From NCBI GenBank assembly GCA_963773055.1, contig CAVYZL010000006.1, forward strand, positions 1,612,001-1,676,000: a stretch of 64,000 nucleotides of DNA. The letters are read 5' to 3'. Source of the DNA: PALSA-612 sp963773055. Lineage in GTDB: Bacteria; Actinomycetota; Thermoleophilia; Gaiellales; Gaiellaceae. The translations under genes were made by a program, and so were the position numbers. Each line of letters opens with the position of its first letter. Position 1 is the first letter of the stretch. Positions 41,127 to 50,363 of the stretch are shown here, piece after piece. Under the pieces are notes generated by a model. The model had not been told where the DNA came from. It searched no databases and saw only the letters and a list, made by a program, of their open reading frames with translations.

Positions 41127-42853
41127 AGCTGTCTGATCCCGAGCGTCCCGCCGATGCGGTACGCCACCGCGATCAGCCCGACGAGCACGGCGACCATCAT
41201 CACGCCGAGCGCCGCGAGCTGCGTCAGATAGCCCTGCTGATACAGCTCCCAGATCCGAATCGAGACCACCTCGTTGCCCGGAGAGTAGAGCAAGATGGAG
41301 CTGGACAGCTCGCGCGCGGTGGCCACGAAGACGTAGAGCCAGCCGGCGAGCAGCGCCGGCAGCAAAAGCGGCAATAGCACCCGCCGGAAGGTCTGCCACC
41401 AGCTCGCGCCACTCGTCTGCGCGGACTCCTCGAGCTCGTCGCCGACCTGATGCATGGGCGCCGAGGCGAAGCGGATCCCGTACGCCATCTCGCTCGTCAC
41501 GTAGGCGATGAGCAGGATCCACAGCGTGCCGTAGATCGGGATCGGCACGCGGAGATAGACGACGAGCAATGAGACGCCGAGCACGAGCCCCGGGATCGCG
41601 ATCGGCATGAAGGCAAGAGCGTCGACTGTCCAGCGCCCGCGAACACGCGTGCGGACGACGAGCCAGGCCGCCACGGCGGCAAGCACGAGCACGATCGTCG
41701 CCGTTCCGGCAGCGAGCATGAGCGTGTTCCAGACCGACCGCAGCGTCGACTCGTCGTCGAGGACGTCCGCGTAGTTCGCGAGGCTCATCTGGGAGAGCGA
41801 TTCGCGGGTCGGCGGCGAGTAGAACGGTTGCGTTGAGGCGTACAGGAGGATCAGCAGTGGGAGCACCGCGGCTACGACGAGGTAGGCATAGGCGAGCGTC
41901 GCGACCGGCCACCGCCAGCGACCGAGATCAACGCGCGCCCGACTGCCGCTTGCCCGCCCGGAGATCGTCTGGAACCGCCGCGGGCGTCTGGCGAGCCGGG
42001 ATAGGAGAAACACGCCGATCGTCGTCACGACGAGCAGCGACAGTGCGTACGCGCCCGCCTGGCCGAGGTCGGCCGGGTACGAGTTGAGTGAGCGCCAGAT
42101 GCGCGAAGTGAAGACCCACACGCCGCCCGGAATGCCGAGCAGCGCCGGCACCTCGAACGCCTCGAGCGCGCGGATCGCGACGATCAGCACGGCCGCGAGC
42201 AGCGCCGGTCGGACGAGCGGGAGCGTCACGCGCCGGACGACCGACGGCAGGCGCGCGCCGCTCGCGAAGGCGGACTCCTCGAGCGACGGGTCGATCGCGC
42301 TGAACGCGGCAGCCATCAGCAGGAACACGACGGGAACAAGGTGCAGCCCTTCGACGAAGATCATCCCGCCCATCCCGAACACATTCAGCGCTCCCTCGCC
42401 CGCGATCGGCTCGAGCAGGCGGTTGACGAGGCCCGTCCGCGGGCTCGCGAGGAAGATCCAGGAGATCGTGTAGAGCACGCCGGGGATGAGCAGCTGGACG
42501 AGCGTCAGCCCGACGATGACCTTGCGGCCGGGAAGGTTGGTGCGGACGACGAGGTAGGCGAGCGCCGTGCCGACGCCGACGCCGATCAGCGTCGTGCCGA
42601 CCGTGAACGCGAGCGAGTTGAGCGCCAGCTCGCCGAGGCCGAAGGCGCCGTACGCACGGCGGAAGCTGTCGAACGTGAACGAGCCGTCGACGACGAAGGT
42701 GCGCCACAGGAGGTAGCCGATCGGGACGAGCGCGAGGTACGCGAGGACGAGCGCGACAACAGCGACGAGCGCGTGCTCCAGGCGCAGCCGGACGCGCCGG
42801 CGCGGACGCACGACCTGGCCCGGTGTAGGCTGTCCCATCTCGCGCAAGGCCAC
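41123..42853 (-). CDS. ABC transporter permease with two fused membrane domains (FbpB/ThiP-like)
   Basis: A 576-aa protein with about 12 membrane segments in two similar halves. Each half has the EAA loop: EESAFASGARLPSVVRRVTLP in the first and EESAQTSGASWWQTFRRVLLP in the second. This fused layout is usual for iron or thiamine importers. The start is set at the GTG at 42853 because a perfect AAGGAGG lies 6 bases before it (42860-42866). This places the 5' end inside the divergent binding-protein gene. Confidence 0.9.
   Translation of the reverse strand: MALREMGQPTPGQVVRPRRRVRLRLEHALVAVVALVLAYLALVPIGYLLWRTFVVDGSFTFDSFRRAYGAFGLGELALNSLAFTVGTTLIGVGVGTALAYLVVRTNLPGRKVIVGLTLVQLLIPGVLYTISWIFLASPRTGLVNRLLEPIAGEGALNVFGMGGMIFVEGLHLVPVVFLLMAAAFSAIDPSLEESAFASGARLPSVVRRVTLPLVRPALLAAVLIVAIRALEAFEVPALLGIPGGVWVFTSRIWRSLNSYPADLGQAGAYALSLLVVTTIGVFLLSRLARRPRRFQTISGRASGSRARVDLGRWRWPVATLAYAYLVVAAVLPLLILLYASTQPFYSPPTRESLSQMSLANYADVLDDESTLRSVWNTLMLAAGTATIVLVLAAVAAWLVVRTRVRGRWTVDALAFMPIAIPGLVLGVSLLVVYLRVPIPIYGTLWILLIAYVTSEMAYGIRFASAPMHQVGDELEESAQTSGASWWQTFRRVLLPLLLPALLAGWLYVFVATARELSSSILLYSPGNEVVSIRIWELYQQGYLTQLAALGVMMVAVLVGLIAVAYRIGGTLGIRQL
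42826..42831 (+). promoter_or_regulatory. -10 box (TAGGCT) for the binding-protein gene
   Basis: TAGGCT lies 5 nt before the ATC codon at 42837, inside the permease coding sequence on the other strand. It is the same hexamer as at 22819. Confidence 0.45.
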
Positions 42854-43944
42854 CTCAATCCTCCTTGCCCTCGTCGCCGTGCTCGGGGCCGTTCTCCTCG
42901 CATCCTGCGGCGGCTCGAACAGCTCGACCGGCGCCCAGCAGAGCCTCGACGACGTGCTCGCGGCCGTCCAGGGGCTGTCGGGGAAGGCGCGGACGGACAA
43001 GCTGGCCGCGCTCGCCGACGAAGAAGGCGGGGAGCTGAACGTCTACACGTCGAGCTCGATCGACTACATGACCGAGCTGTCCGACGACTTCTCCGACGCG
43101 ACCGATGTCGACGCCTCGCTGTACAAGACGAGCAGCGAGGCGCTCGTCGAGCGCATGGTCGAGGAGCAGAAGGCAGGCTTTCACGGCTCCGACATCGTCG
43201 AGACGAACACCCCGGGGCTGATCGCCCTCGACGACGAGGGCCTCCTCGTGCCATACGCGTCGCCGAACGTAGACAAGCTCGTCCCGGGATCGGTCGGGAA
43301 GAGCTGGATCGGCGACAAGTCGAACACGTTCGTCGTCGCGTGGAACACAAAGCGCGTCCCGAAGGGCGAGGAGCCGAAGTCGATCGCGGAGCTCGCCGGA
43401 CCCGAAGTGGAAGGGTCGGCTCGTGATGGAGACCGACGACTCCGACTGGTACAAGACGATCTGGGAGTCGCTCGTTGCCTCGGGGAAGACACCTGCCGAA
43501 GCCGACAAGATCTTCGAGGGGATCGCGAAGAACACCGCGTTCGTCAACGGTCACTCGTTGATGGCCGACCTCGTGGCGGCCGGTGAGTTCGACGTCTCCC
43601 TCGACTCCTACCTCCACACCGTCAAGGGCCTGATCGAGAAGGGCGCGCCGATCGCCTGGGAGCCAGCGGTCGAGCCCCTCGTGACAAGGCCCGACGGGAT
43701 CGCGGTCGTCAAGGACGCCAAGCATCCCGCCGCCGCTCTCCTCTACGCCGACTACGTCCTCGACGAAGGGCAGAAGACGTTCGACGACTTCTTCCTCACC
43801 CCCGCCCGCAAGGACCTCAGCGTCCCACCGTCGATCGGCCACGTGGCGATGGACGTCCCGGACTACATCGCGCACGAGGACGAATGGACGAAGAAGTACG
43901 AGCAGCTCGTGCGGCTCGGCAAGGTCGGCCCGGACAGCACCTAG
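42837..43944 (+). CDS. ABC transporter substrate-binding lipoprotein, frameshifted
   Basis: Removing one C from CCC at 43401-43403 gives AELAGPKWKGRLVME and a 368-aa protein. The signal peptide is ISRKATSILLALVAVLG... with lipobox LASC. The mature part reads ELNVYTSSS and later DVSLDSYLHTVKGL and AVVKDAKHPAAALLYADYVL, typical of Fe(3+)-type extracellular binding proteins. No ATG/GTG/TTG precedes the basic region. The frame there starts with ATC at 42837, 5 nt after a -10 box; the first canonical start (GTG 42879) would cut the signal peptide in half. Either a rare start or a base error is likely. Confidence 0.83.
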
Positions 43945-45524
43945 CGGCGCCCGTCGACCTTGACGTGGATGGGCAGGATCTTCGACGCGGACGTCGCGTA
44001 GGGCTCGCGGCGGACGACGCGTAGCGTCCCCGCGCTGCGCCAGATCTTCGACACCTCCGCGGGCTGGGCGCCACCGTCCGCAAGCGTGGAGAGCACGACG
44101 TCGGCGACCGCGCGATCGTCGATCTCACCGAGGCGCGGACTGACGACGACGGACAGCGTCGGCACCGTCGCCTCAATCTCCTCGACGAGCTGGTAGTCCG
44201 TCGGGACGCCTCCGAACCGGCTGGGCAGGGTGCGTTCGAGCAGCGTGAGCACGTCCGATCCGCGGAGCGTGACGCCCTCGCTCGTCAGCTTCTCGTAGCT
44301 CCGGATCCCGTGCAGGTGGCGGGTGAAGCCGAGCTCGCCGATCAGGCAGCCGCACTGGCGATCCTCGACCACGGCGTAGTCGTCGGTCTCGACGTTGATC
44401 ATCAGCTTCGGGGCGCTGGGCAGGAGCGTCGTGTAGAAGAGCGCGCCGACCGTCTCCCCCGTCGTCGCCACGACGCGCGGCCGCTGGACAAGGCCCACCT
44501 TGTCGAGCATCAGATGGACATCGCCGACCGCCGTCGGCGCCGCGCAGGAGACGCCCGCGCGACCGAGCTCGGCCATGCTGTAGTCGCCGACGGCGATGCC
44601 GCCCGTCGCCTCGATCAACGCCGCCCGCCCGGGAGTCAGCGCCTCCCCGCCCGTGCGGAAGAGCGTGCCCGTGATGTCGACCCCGTGCTCCGTCGCGGCA
44701 GCGCAGACGCGTGCAGCCGCGCCAACCGTCGCGCTGAGCAAGGCGGGCGATCCGCGACGAACCTTGGTCTCGAGCCAGCGCGCGACTCGTACCGCGGCCG
44801 AGAACGGCACGTGCTCGGGCCTCGGCAGGGGTGCGCCCCAGATCCGGCTCGCGGCGATCGCGTAGCTCGCGAGCAGCGCGTCTCCGGCCCGGAACGGACG
44901 TTCGGCGACCCTCGTCTGCGAGAACCAGCGCTCGATCGGCCGCCGCTGCTTTGCACTGCGCAGCGCGTTGTTGACCGCCGTCCGCGTCGGAAACGGACGC
45001 CAGATCGCCTCCGGCCGCGCCGAAGCCTCGTGTGCGAGCAGGAAGAGCGTGTAGTAGACGACGCTCTGCTCGAGGTGCTGCGTGTTGAGCAGCACCTTCC
45101 GGCCCATGCTGCGCGAGCCGCCGGTCGTGGCGTGCCAGCCGGCTGCGGCGAGCGGGTTGTCGAAGTCCGTGTCGCGGGCCGCGTACAAGAGGCCACCCCG
45201 TTCGATCGGCGCGAGTCCGCGGAACTCGTCCACGGAGACGCGAATGCCCGCCTCGTAGAGCCCCTCGAGTGTGCCGTCGACTCCGGCGTCCTGCACGAGG
45301 CGCTCGACGTCGCCGAGCTCGATGCCGGCCCGGTCGAACAGCGGCCGGTAAGGGCTGGACACTCGCCGGAAGACGCCGCGTTCGATGGTCGAGACGAGGG
45401 CTTGCTCGCGGTTTGCAAGGCCGCGCTCGACCCGCTCGACGCACTCGGCGTCGGTCATCGGCGCTCGAAGAAAGGCGCGGACGCCGGACGCGTGGTGCAG
45501 GAAATCGCGGGCCGCGGAGACCAT
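43941..45524 (-). CDS. Acyl-activating enzyme-like protein (PaaK/LuxE-related ANL superfamily)
   Basis: A 527-aa protein. HATTGGSRSMGRKVLLN may be the phosphate-binding loop. FRTGGEALTPGRAALIEATGG followed by VGDYSMAELG matches the GxEP...YG.tE region of phenylacetate-CoA ligases and LuxE acyl-protein synthetases. LINVETDDYAVVED and GELGFTRHLHGIRSYEKL correspond to the C-terminal hinge region. The substrate is unknown. Its stop overlaps the stop of the convergent binding protein and its ATG lies 7 bases after the carboxyltransferase gene. The family call is an inference. Confidence 0.55.
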   Translation of the reverse strand: MVSAARDFLHHASGVRAFLRAPMTDAECVERVERGLANREQALVSTIERGVFRRVSSPYRPLFDRAGIELGDVERLVQDAGVDGTLEGLYEAGIRVSVDEFRGLAPIERGGLLYAARDTDFDNPLAAAGWHATTGGSRSMGRKVLLNTQHLEQSVVYYTLFLLAHEASARPEAIWRPFPTRTAVNNALRSAKQRRPIERWFSQTRVAERPFRAGDALLASYAIAASRIWGAPLPRPEHVPFSAAVRVARWLETKVRRGSPALLSATVGAAARVCAAATEHGVDITGTLFRTGGEALTPGRAALIEATGGIAVGDYSMAELGRAGVSCAAPTAVGDVHLMLDKVGLVQRPRVVATTGETVGALFYTTLLPSAPKLMINVETDDYAVVEDRQCGCLIGELGFTRHLHGIRSYEKLTSEGVTLRGSDVLTLLERTLPSRFGGVPTDYQLVEEIEATVPTLSVVVSPRLGEIDDRAVADVVLSTLADGGAQPAEVSKIWRSAGTLRVVRREPYATSASKILPIHVKVDGRR

Positions 45525-45531
45525 CGTCGCG

Positions 45532-47094
45532 CTAGAGCGGGATGTTGCCGTGTTTCCGCTTGGGCCGGGCCTCGCGCTTGGTCGAGGCCGTCTCCAGCGC
45601 GTCGATCAGCACGGGCCGCGTCCGCCTGGGCTCGATCACGTCGTCGACATAGCCCCGCTCGGCGGCGATGTACGGGTTTGCGAAGCGCTCTCGGTAGTCG
45701 TCGATCAGCTCGGCCCGCCTGGCGACGGCGTCGTCGCCCTCGAGCTCGTGGCGGAAGACGATGTTGACAGCGCCCTCCGGCCCCATCACCGCCACCTCCG
45801 CCGTCGGCCAGGCGAAGTTGAAGTCACCGCCGATGTGCTTCGAGCTCATGACGTCGTAGGCGCCGCCGTACGCCTTCCGCGTGATCACGGCGAGCTTCGG
45901 CACCGTCGCCTCTGCGTAGGCGTAGAGCAGCTTCGCGCCGTGCCGGATGATCCCGCGCCACTCCTGGTCCGTGCCCGGCAGGAAGCCCGGGACGTCGACG
46001 AAGGTCACGAGCGGGATGTTGAAGGCGTCACACGTGCGCACGAAGCGCGCCGCCTTCACCGACGAGTCGATGTCGAGCACCCCGGCAAGCGCGCGCGGCT
46101 GGTTTCCGACGATGCCGACGACGTGCCCTCCCAGTCGGGCGAGCCCGCAGACGATGTTCTCCGCGTAGCGCTCCGAGACCTCGAGGAAGGCGCCGTCGTC
46201 GACGACGAGCTCGATCGCCCGCTTGATGTCGTACGGATGGGCGGGATCGTCGGGGACGAGCGTGTCGAGCTCCGGAGCCTCGCGGTCGCGGCTGTCCGTC
46301 GGCTCGAAGTACGGCGGCTGCTCGAGGTTGTTCTGGGGAAGGAAGGAGAGCAGGTAGCGCGCGTCCTCGAGGCATGCCTCTTCGTCCGTGCTCGTCAAAT
46401 GCGCGACCCCGGACTTCGCCGCGTGCGTCGCCGCGCCGCCGAGCTCCTCGAACGTGACCTCCTCGCCGGTGACCGTTTTTACGACGTCGGGGCCGGTGAT
46501 GAACATGTACGACGACTCCTCGACCATCAGCACGAAGTCGGTGATCGCGGGCGAGTAGACGGCGCCGCCCGCGCAAGGCCCCATGACGAGGCTGATCTGC
46601 GGCACGACGCCGGACGCCTGGACGTTCCGCCAGAAGATGTCCGCGTAGCCGGCCAGCGAGACGACGCCCTCCTGGATCCGCGCGCCGCCGGAGTCGTTGA
46701 TCCCGATCACGGGGCAGCCGTACTTGACGGCGAGGTCCATCACCTTGCAGACCTTCTCCGCGAAGACCTCGGACAGCGAGCCGCCGAAGATCGTGAAGTC
46801 CTGCGAGAAGACGAAGACCTTGCGGCCGAGGACATTTCCGTACCCCGTGACGACCGCATCCCCCCACGGGCGCCGGTCGCGCATCCCGAACTCGACCTCG
46901 CGATGCCGCACGTAGCGGTCGAGCTCGACGAAGGTCCCGGGGTCGAGCAGCCGCTCGAGCCGCTCGCGAGCGAGCAGCTTGCCCTGCGAGCGCTGCCGCT
47001 CGACCGCCTTCTCGGTCCCCTGGCGAAGAGAGCCCTCGCGCATCTCCTCGAGGCGCTCTAGCTTTGCCCGTGTCGAGTCCTTCCCGGCCGCCAT
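45532..47094 (-). CDS. pccB: Acyl-CoA (propionyl-CoA) carboxylase beta chain
   Basis: The 520-aa carboxyltransferase subunit. Motifs are KLLARERLERLLDPGTF, GINDSGGARIQEGVVSLAGY, MGPCAGGAVYSPA, FVDVPGFLPGTDQE and AYGGAYDVMSSKHIGGD, with the usual FAWPTAEVAVMGPEGAV. It transfers the carboxyl group from biotin of the alpha chain to acyl-CoA. The ATG is 6 nt after a TATAGG -10 box that overlaps the -10 box of the divergent gene. Confidence 0.94.
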   Translation of the reverse strand: MAAGKDSTRAKLERLEEMREGSLRQGTEKAVERQRSQGKLLARERLERLLDPGTFVELDRYVRHREVEFGMRDRRPWGDAVVTGYGNVLGRKVFVFSQDFTIFGGSLSEVFAEKVCKVMDLAVKYGCPVIGINDSGGARIQEGVVSLAGYADIFWRNVQASGVVPQISLVMGPCAGGAVYSPAITDFVLMVEESSYMFITGPDVVKTVTGEEVTFEELGGAATHAAKSGVAHLTSTDEEACLEDARYLLSFLPQNNLEQPPYFEPTDSRDREAPELDTLVPDDPAHPYDIKRAIELVVDDGAFLEVSERYAENIVCGLARLGGHVVGIVGNQPRALAGVLDIDSSVKAARFVRTCDAFNIPLVTFVDVPGFLPGTDQEWRGIIRHGAKLLYAYAEATVPKLAVITRKAYGGAYDVMSSKHIGGDFNFAWPTAEVAVMGPEGAVNIVFRHELEGDDAVARRAELIDDYRERFANPYIAAERGYVDDVIEPRRTRPVLIDALETASTKREARPKRKHGNIPL

Positions 47095-47100
47095 GGCGCG

Positions 47101-47108
47101 CCTATAGT
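47101..47108. promoter_or_regulatory. Overlapping divergent -10 boxes (pccB and the PLP enzyme)
   Basis: CCTATAGT holds TATAGT on the plus strand (47103-47108) and TATAGG on the minus strand (47106-47101). The distances to the coding starts are 7 nt (plus) and 6 nt (minus), so both transcripts would be leaderless and would compete for one site. Confidence 0.6.
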
Positions 47109-47115
47109 CTCAGAC

Positions 47116-48126
47116 CTGGCTCCCTGGCCCGTCATCGATCGCTCGACCATCTGGCCGTACGCACACGGCGCCGAGGGAGAGTTCACCTACGTGCGGGACG
47201 CGCATCCGACGGGCGTAGCGGCGGAGCAGGCGCTCGGCGAGCTCGAGGGCGGCCACGCGCTCCTCTTCGCATCGGGCATGGCTGCGGCGACCGCCGCGGC
47301 GCTGGGCCTGCTCGAGCCCGGTAAGACGGTCGCGATCGCGCAAGGGGCCTACTACGGCATCCGGCTCCTCTTCGAGGAGCTCGAAGGCTGGGGCCTGTCG
47401 GTGGTCGAGTTCGACCAGACGGGGACGCCACCGGCCGGCGTCGACCTCGTCTGGCTCGAGGCGCCGTCGAACCCCTTCCTCACCTTTCCGGATTTCGACG
47501 CGGCGGCTGCGCATCCCGCGCCCGTCCTCGTCGACGCGACGGCCTCCACGCCCGTGCTCCTGCGTTCGCTCGAACATGGCGCGGACGTCGTCCTCCACAG
47601 CGCGACGAAGTACCTCGGGGGGCACCACGACGTCCTGCTCGGGGCGCTCGTCTGCCGCGACCTCGAGACCCGCGACCGGCTGCTTCGCCTGCGCACCCGC
47701 ACCGGCGCCGTCGCCTCGCCCGACGCCGCCTACCTGCTGCTCCGTAGCCTGGCGACGCTCGAGCTCCGCGTCCGGCGCCAGTCGGAAACCGCGCTCGAGA
47801 TCGCGAGACGGCTCGCGGCGCACCCGGCGGTCGAGCGCGTGCGCTACCCCGGTCTCGAGCCGGATCCGCTCGCAGCGCGCTACCTCGACGGCGGCTTCGG
47901 CGGCATGCTGTCGTTCGACGTGCACGGAGACCCGGGGGCGGTCGAGCGCTCGCTCGAGCTGATCACAAACGCGACGAGCCTCGGCGGCGTCCACTCGACG
48001 CTCGAGGCGCGGCGGCGCTGGGAAGGCGAGCGCGTGCCGGAGGGGCTGATCAGGCTAAGCGTCGGAGTCGAGGACGTCGACGCTATCTGGGCCGACCTCG
48101 AGCAGGCTCTCGCACGCGCCGGTTAG
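47116..48126 (+). CDS. Cystathionine gamma-synthase/lyase-like PLP enzyme
   Basis: Cys/Met metabolism PLP-dependent enzyme. Motifs are TYVRDAHPTGVAAEQALGEL (the yYsR..NPT region), ALLFASGMAAATAAAL, WLEAPSNPF, the PLP lysine in VVLHSATKYLGGHHDVLLG, and a C-terminal SLGGVHSTLE. Residues homologous to the family continue upstream of the GTG at 47191, back to about 47116. There the codon is CTG, 7 nt after the -10 box. The start is therefore uncertain. The protein is about 336 aa, slightly short for the family. Confidence 0.82.
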   Translation: MAPWPVIDRSTIWPYAHGAEGEFTYVRDAHPTGVAAEQALGELEGGHALLFASGMAAATAAALGLLEPGKTVAIAQGAYYGIRLLFEELEGWGLSVVEFDQTGTPPAGVDLVWLEAPSNPFLTFPDFDAAAAHPAPVLVDATASTPVLLRSLEHGADVVLHSATKYLGGHHDVLLGALVCRDLETRDRLLRLRTRTGAVASPDAAYLLLRSLATLELRVRRQSETALEIARRLAAHPAVERVRYPGLEPDPLAARYLDGGFGGMLSFDVHGDPGAVERSLELITNATSLGGVHSTLEARRRWEGERVPEGLIRLSVGVEDVDAIWADLEQALARAG

Positions 48127-48199
48127 AGCCGGAGGAGGGACTCGAACCCACGGCCTGCTGATTACAAATCAGCTGCTCTACCAGCTGAGCTACTCCGGC
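48127..48199 (-). tRNA. tRNA-Thr (anticodon TGT)
   Basis: On the minus strand the sequence folds into a normal cloverleaf. The acceptor is GCCGGAG/CTCCGGC, the D-arm region is TAGCTCAGCTGGTAGAGC, the anticodon loop is CTGATTTGTAATCAG and the T-arm is GTGGGTTCGAGTCCC. CCA is not encoded. The 3' end abuts the stop codon of the convergent PLP-enzyme gene directly. Confidence 0.96.
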
Positions 48200-48211
48200 C
48201 TGGAGCTCAGC

Positions 48212-50324
48212 CTAGCGTGACCCTCCGGGGAAGGTAACGCCGCTCCAGGTGCTTCCGAGCGCCGCCGCCAGGACTGACCCGTCCGCCGACTGCGCGACGA
48301 ACCCGTGCGGCGCGATCGTGCGGCCCTCGACGGTCGCCGCCGAGCCGCTCCAGTTCGCCGTCACGGTCAGCCCGCCCTCGAACACGGACTTCGTGACGTT
48401 GTCTGCGACGTCTCGGTAGTCGAGCAGCTTGCGGCCGGCGTAGAGCGGCCCGAGCGTCCGCTGGATCGATCCGGCGAGCCCGAGCCACGAGCTCGAGAGG
48501 GAGTCGCCTTCCCACGAGTACGACTGTACGAGCCCGAACGCGAGGTTGAACGTCAGCACCGCCGGATCGTCGGTCATCGTGTCCTCGTACAGGTCGTGCT
48601 GGTACATGAGCACCTTGTCGTGGAACAGGAAGTCCGCGATCGGGTACGGCTCCCAGTTGTCGTCGCCCCAGTGCGTGCCGGGCCAGTCGAACTCACGCGC
48701 CATCAGCATCACGCCGCCGTGGAACCCGGAGAACGACGCCGCCAGCCGGTCCCAGCCGTCCTCGGCCATCACGCAGCGGTTCGCATACGGGGCAAACAGC
48801 GACAGCCAGCCGTCGTAGTACGCAAGCGGCGTCGGCGAGGCGGGGTTGAAGTCGCGCCGCCACGGCCGGGCGCCGAGCTGGTCGAAGAACAGGCAGTCGA
48901 CCGGTGCGTCGGTCTTCCACTCGTCGAACAGCCGGTTGATGCGGCTGCGCACGGCGGGCACAGCGGGGGAGACGATGTAGCCATCTTTGTCGCCAAACGA
49001 CTCCGTGGCCGGCGTGCCGTTGCGCGCGAAGACTGCGACATCCTTCGGCTCCATTGGAGGCGGCAGCGAGTGGACGCTCGAGCTCTGCGTATCCCACCAG
49101 CTCGCGTTCAGGTATGGCATCACGAGGCTGCCGAGCGCGTGCGCTGACGCGACCATGTTGTTGAGGTCGCTTCGTCTCGCCCCAGCGCGGGTCGGGCGGC
49201 AGGAAGTCCGGGTAGCTCTCGTCGAAGCCACCGCCCTGGAAGGCGACCGGGTGCACGAGCGCGGGCCGAGGGAGCTGCGCGAGCGCCGGCGCCCAGTCGC
49301 GGAACTCGGGGAGCCCCTTCCAGAGGTCGGCCTTGATCAGCGGCGCCCTCGCAAGCGTGTCGAGCCGCGCGCCGAGCTTGTCGGCGAGCGACGGGTAGTC
49401 GTCGATGCCGTTGTCGTCGCGGTAGGCGAGGAGCGAGTCCTCGATCGTGCCGCCGACGCGGATCCTGACGACAGGGCTCGTCCAGCTCTTCCCGTGCTCG
49501 ACCCAGGTCTGGAACACGTGCGTCACACAGAACGAGGTGTCCGAGCACGCCGACGGCGCCGAGTTCCGCACGAAGCCGAGATCCACCGGCGCGACGGGGC
49601 TCGGCGCGGGGTTGACCGAATAGAGGGCGAGGTGGCTCGGACCGAAGTCGGCGGCGAGAAAGTCGGCGAACATCCAGCGCGAGGGGTACGTCTCGACGTT
49701 TCGGTGCGGGCCCGTGAAGAAGCTCTTGCCAAACCGGATGCCGGGCAGGAACGTCGGCGCGTAGCCGGCCTCGACGCGATTCGCGTTGCCGAGCAGGTCA
49801 GCCGGGAACAGCACCGCGGAGAGCGGGTACTCGACGTTGCTCGACAGCGAGATCCTGAGATCGAAGGCCGACGCAGCTGCGATGATCGTCACCGTGGCGT
49901 CGACCCCAGGCGTCGTATCTGCGCCGTCGTACGAGAGCGTCAGCGTCTTCGCCACCTGCGACCAGCGATACGAGAAGTGGCCGTCGGCGCCCGGCCCGTA
50001 TCCACAGCCGTTCGAGACGACGCCCGTTGTCTGCTTCGCGCTCCACATGCAGCCGTTCTGCCCGCGCACGACGTGGACGCCGTTTCGCCGGTCGAGGAGG
50101 TCGATCACCTCCCCGTTCGCCTTGCTCAGCGTCAGCCGATAGCCGGGCGCCGTGAGGACGAGGGAGGACGGATCCGCAGCGTTGACCCGGATCGCAGGCA
50201 GCGGCTTGCGCTTCGGCTTGGGCTTCGGCTTCGCCGCGGAGCCGCCGGCGGACCCGCCCGCGACGAGCAGGCACGCGACTGCGATCGCCGTTCCCGGCAA
50301 GCCCCGCTTCACTGGAACGCCCAC
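48212..50324 (-). CDS. Secreted DUF6259-like glycoside-hydrolase-type protein, frameshifted
   Basis: Removing one base from TT at 49171-49172 gives WGETSDLNNMVASAHALG and a 703-aa protein. An N-terminal signal peptide (GLPGTAIAVACLLVAGG) is followed by a lysine/proline linker KPKPKPKRKPLP and a beta-rich N-terminal domain. Next comes a probable TIM-barrel (VMPYLNASWWDT, VDCLFFDQLGARPWRRDF, CVMAEDGWDRL) and a beta C-terminal domain. This matches the plan of DUF6259 proteins, which are putative glycosidases. The substrate is not known. The start is GTG. Confidence 0.75.
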
Positions 50325-50363
50325 CCCATTGGAGCGCCAGGGTAGCTGGCTAGGAAGGCAGAC

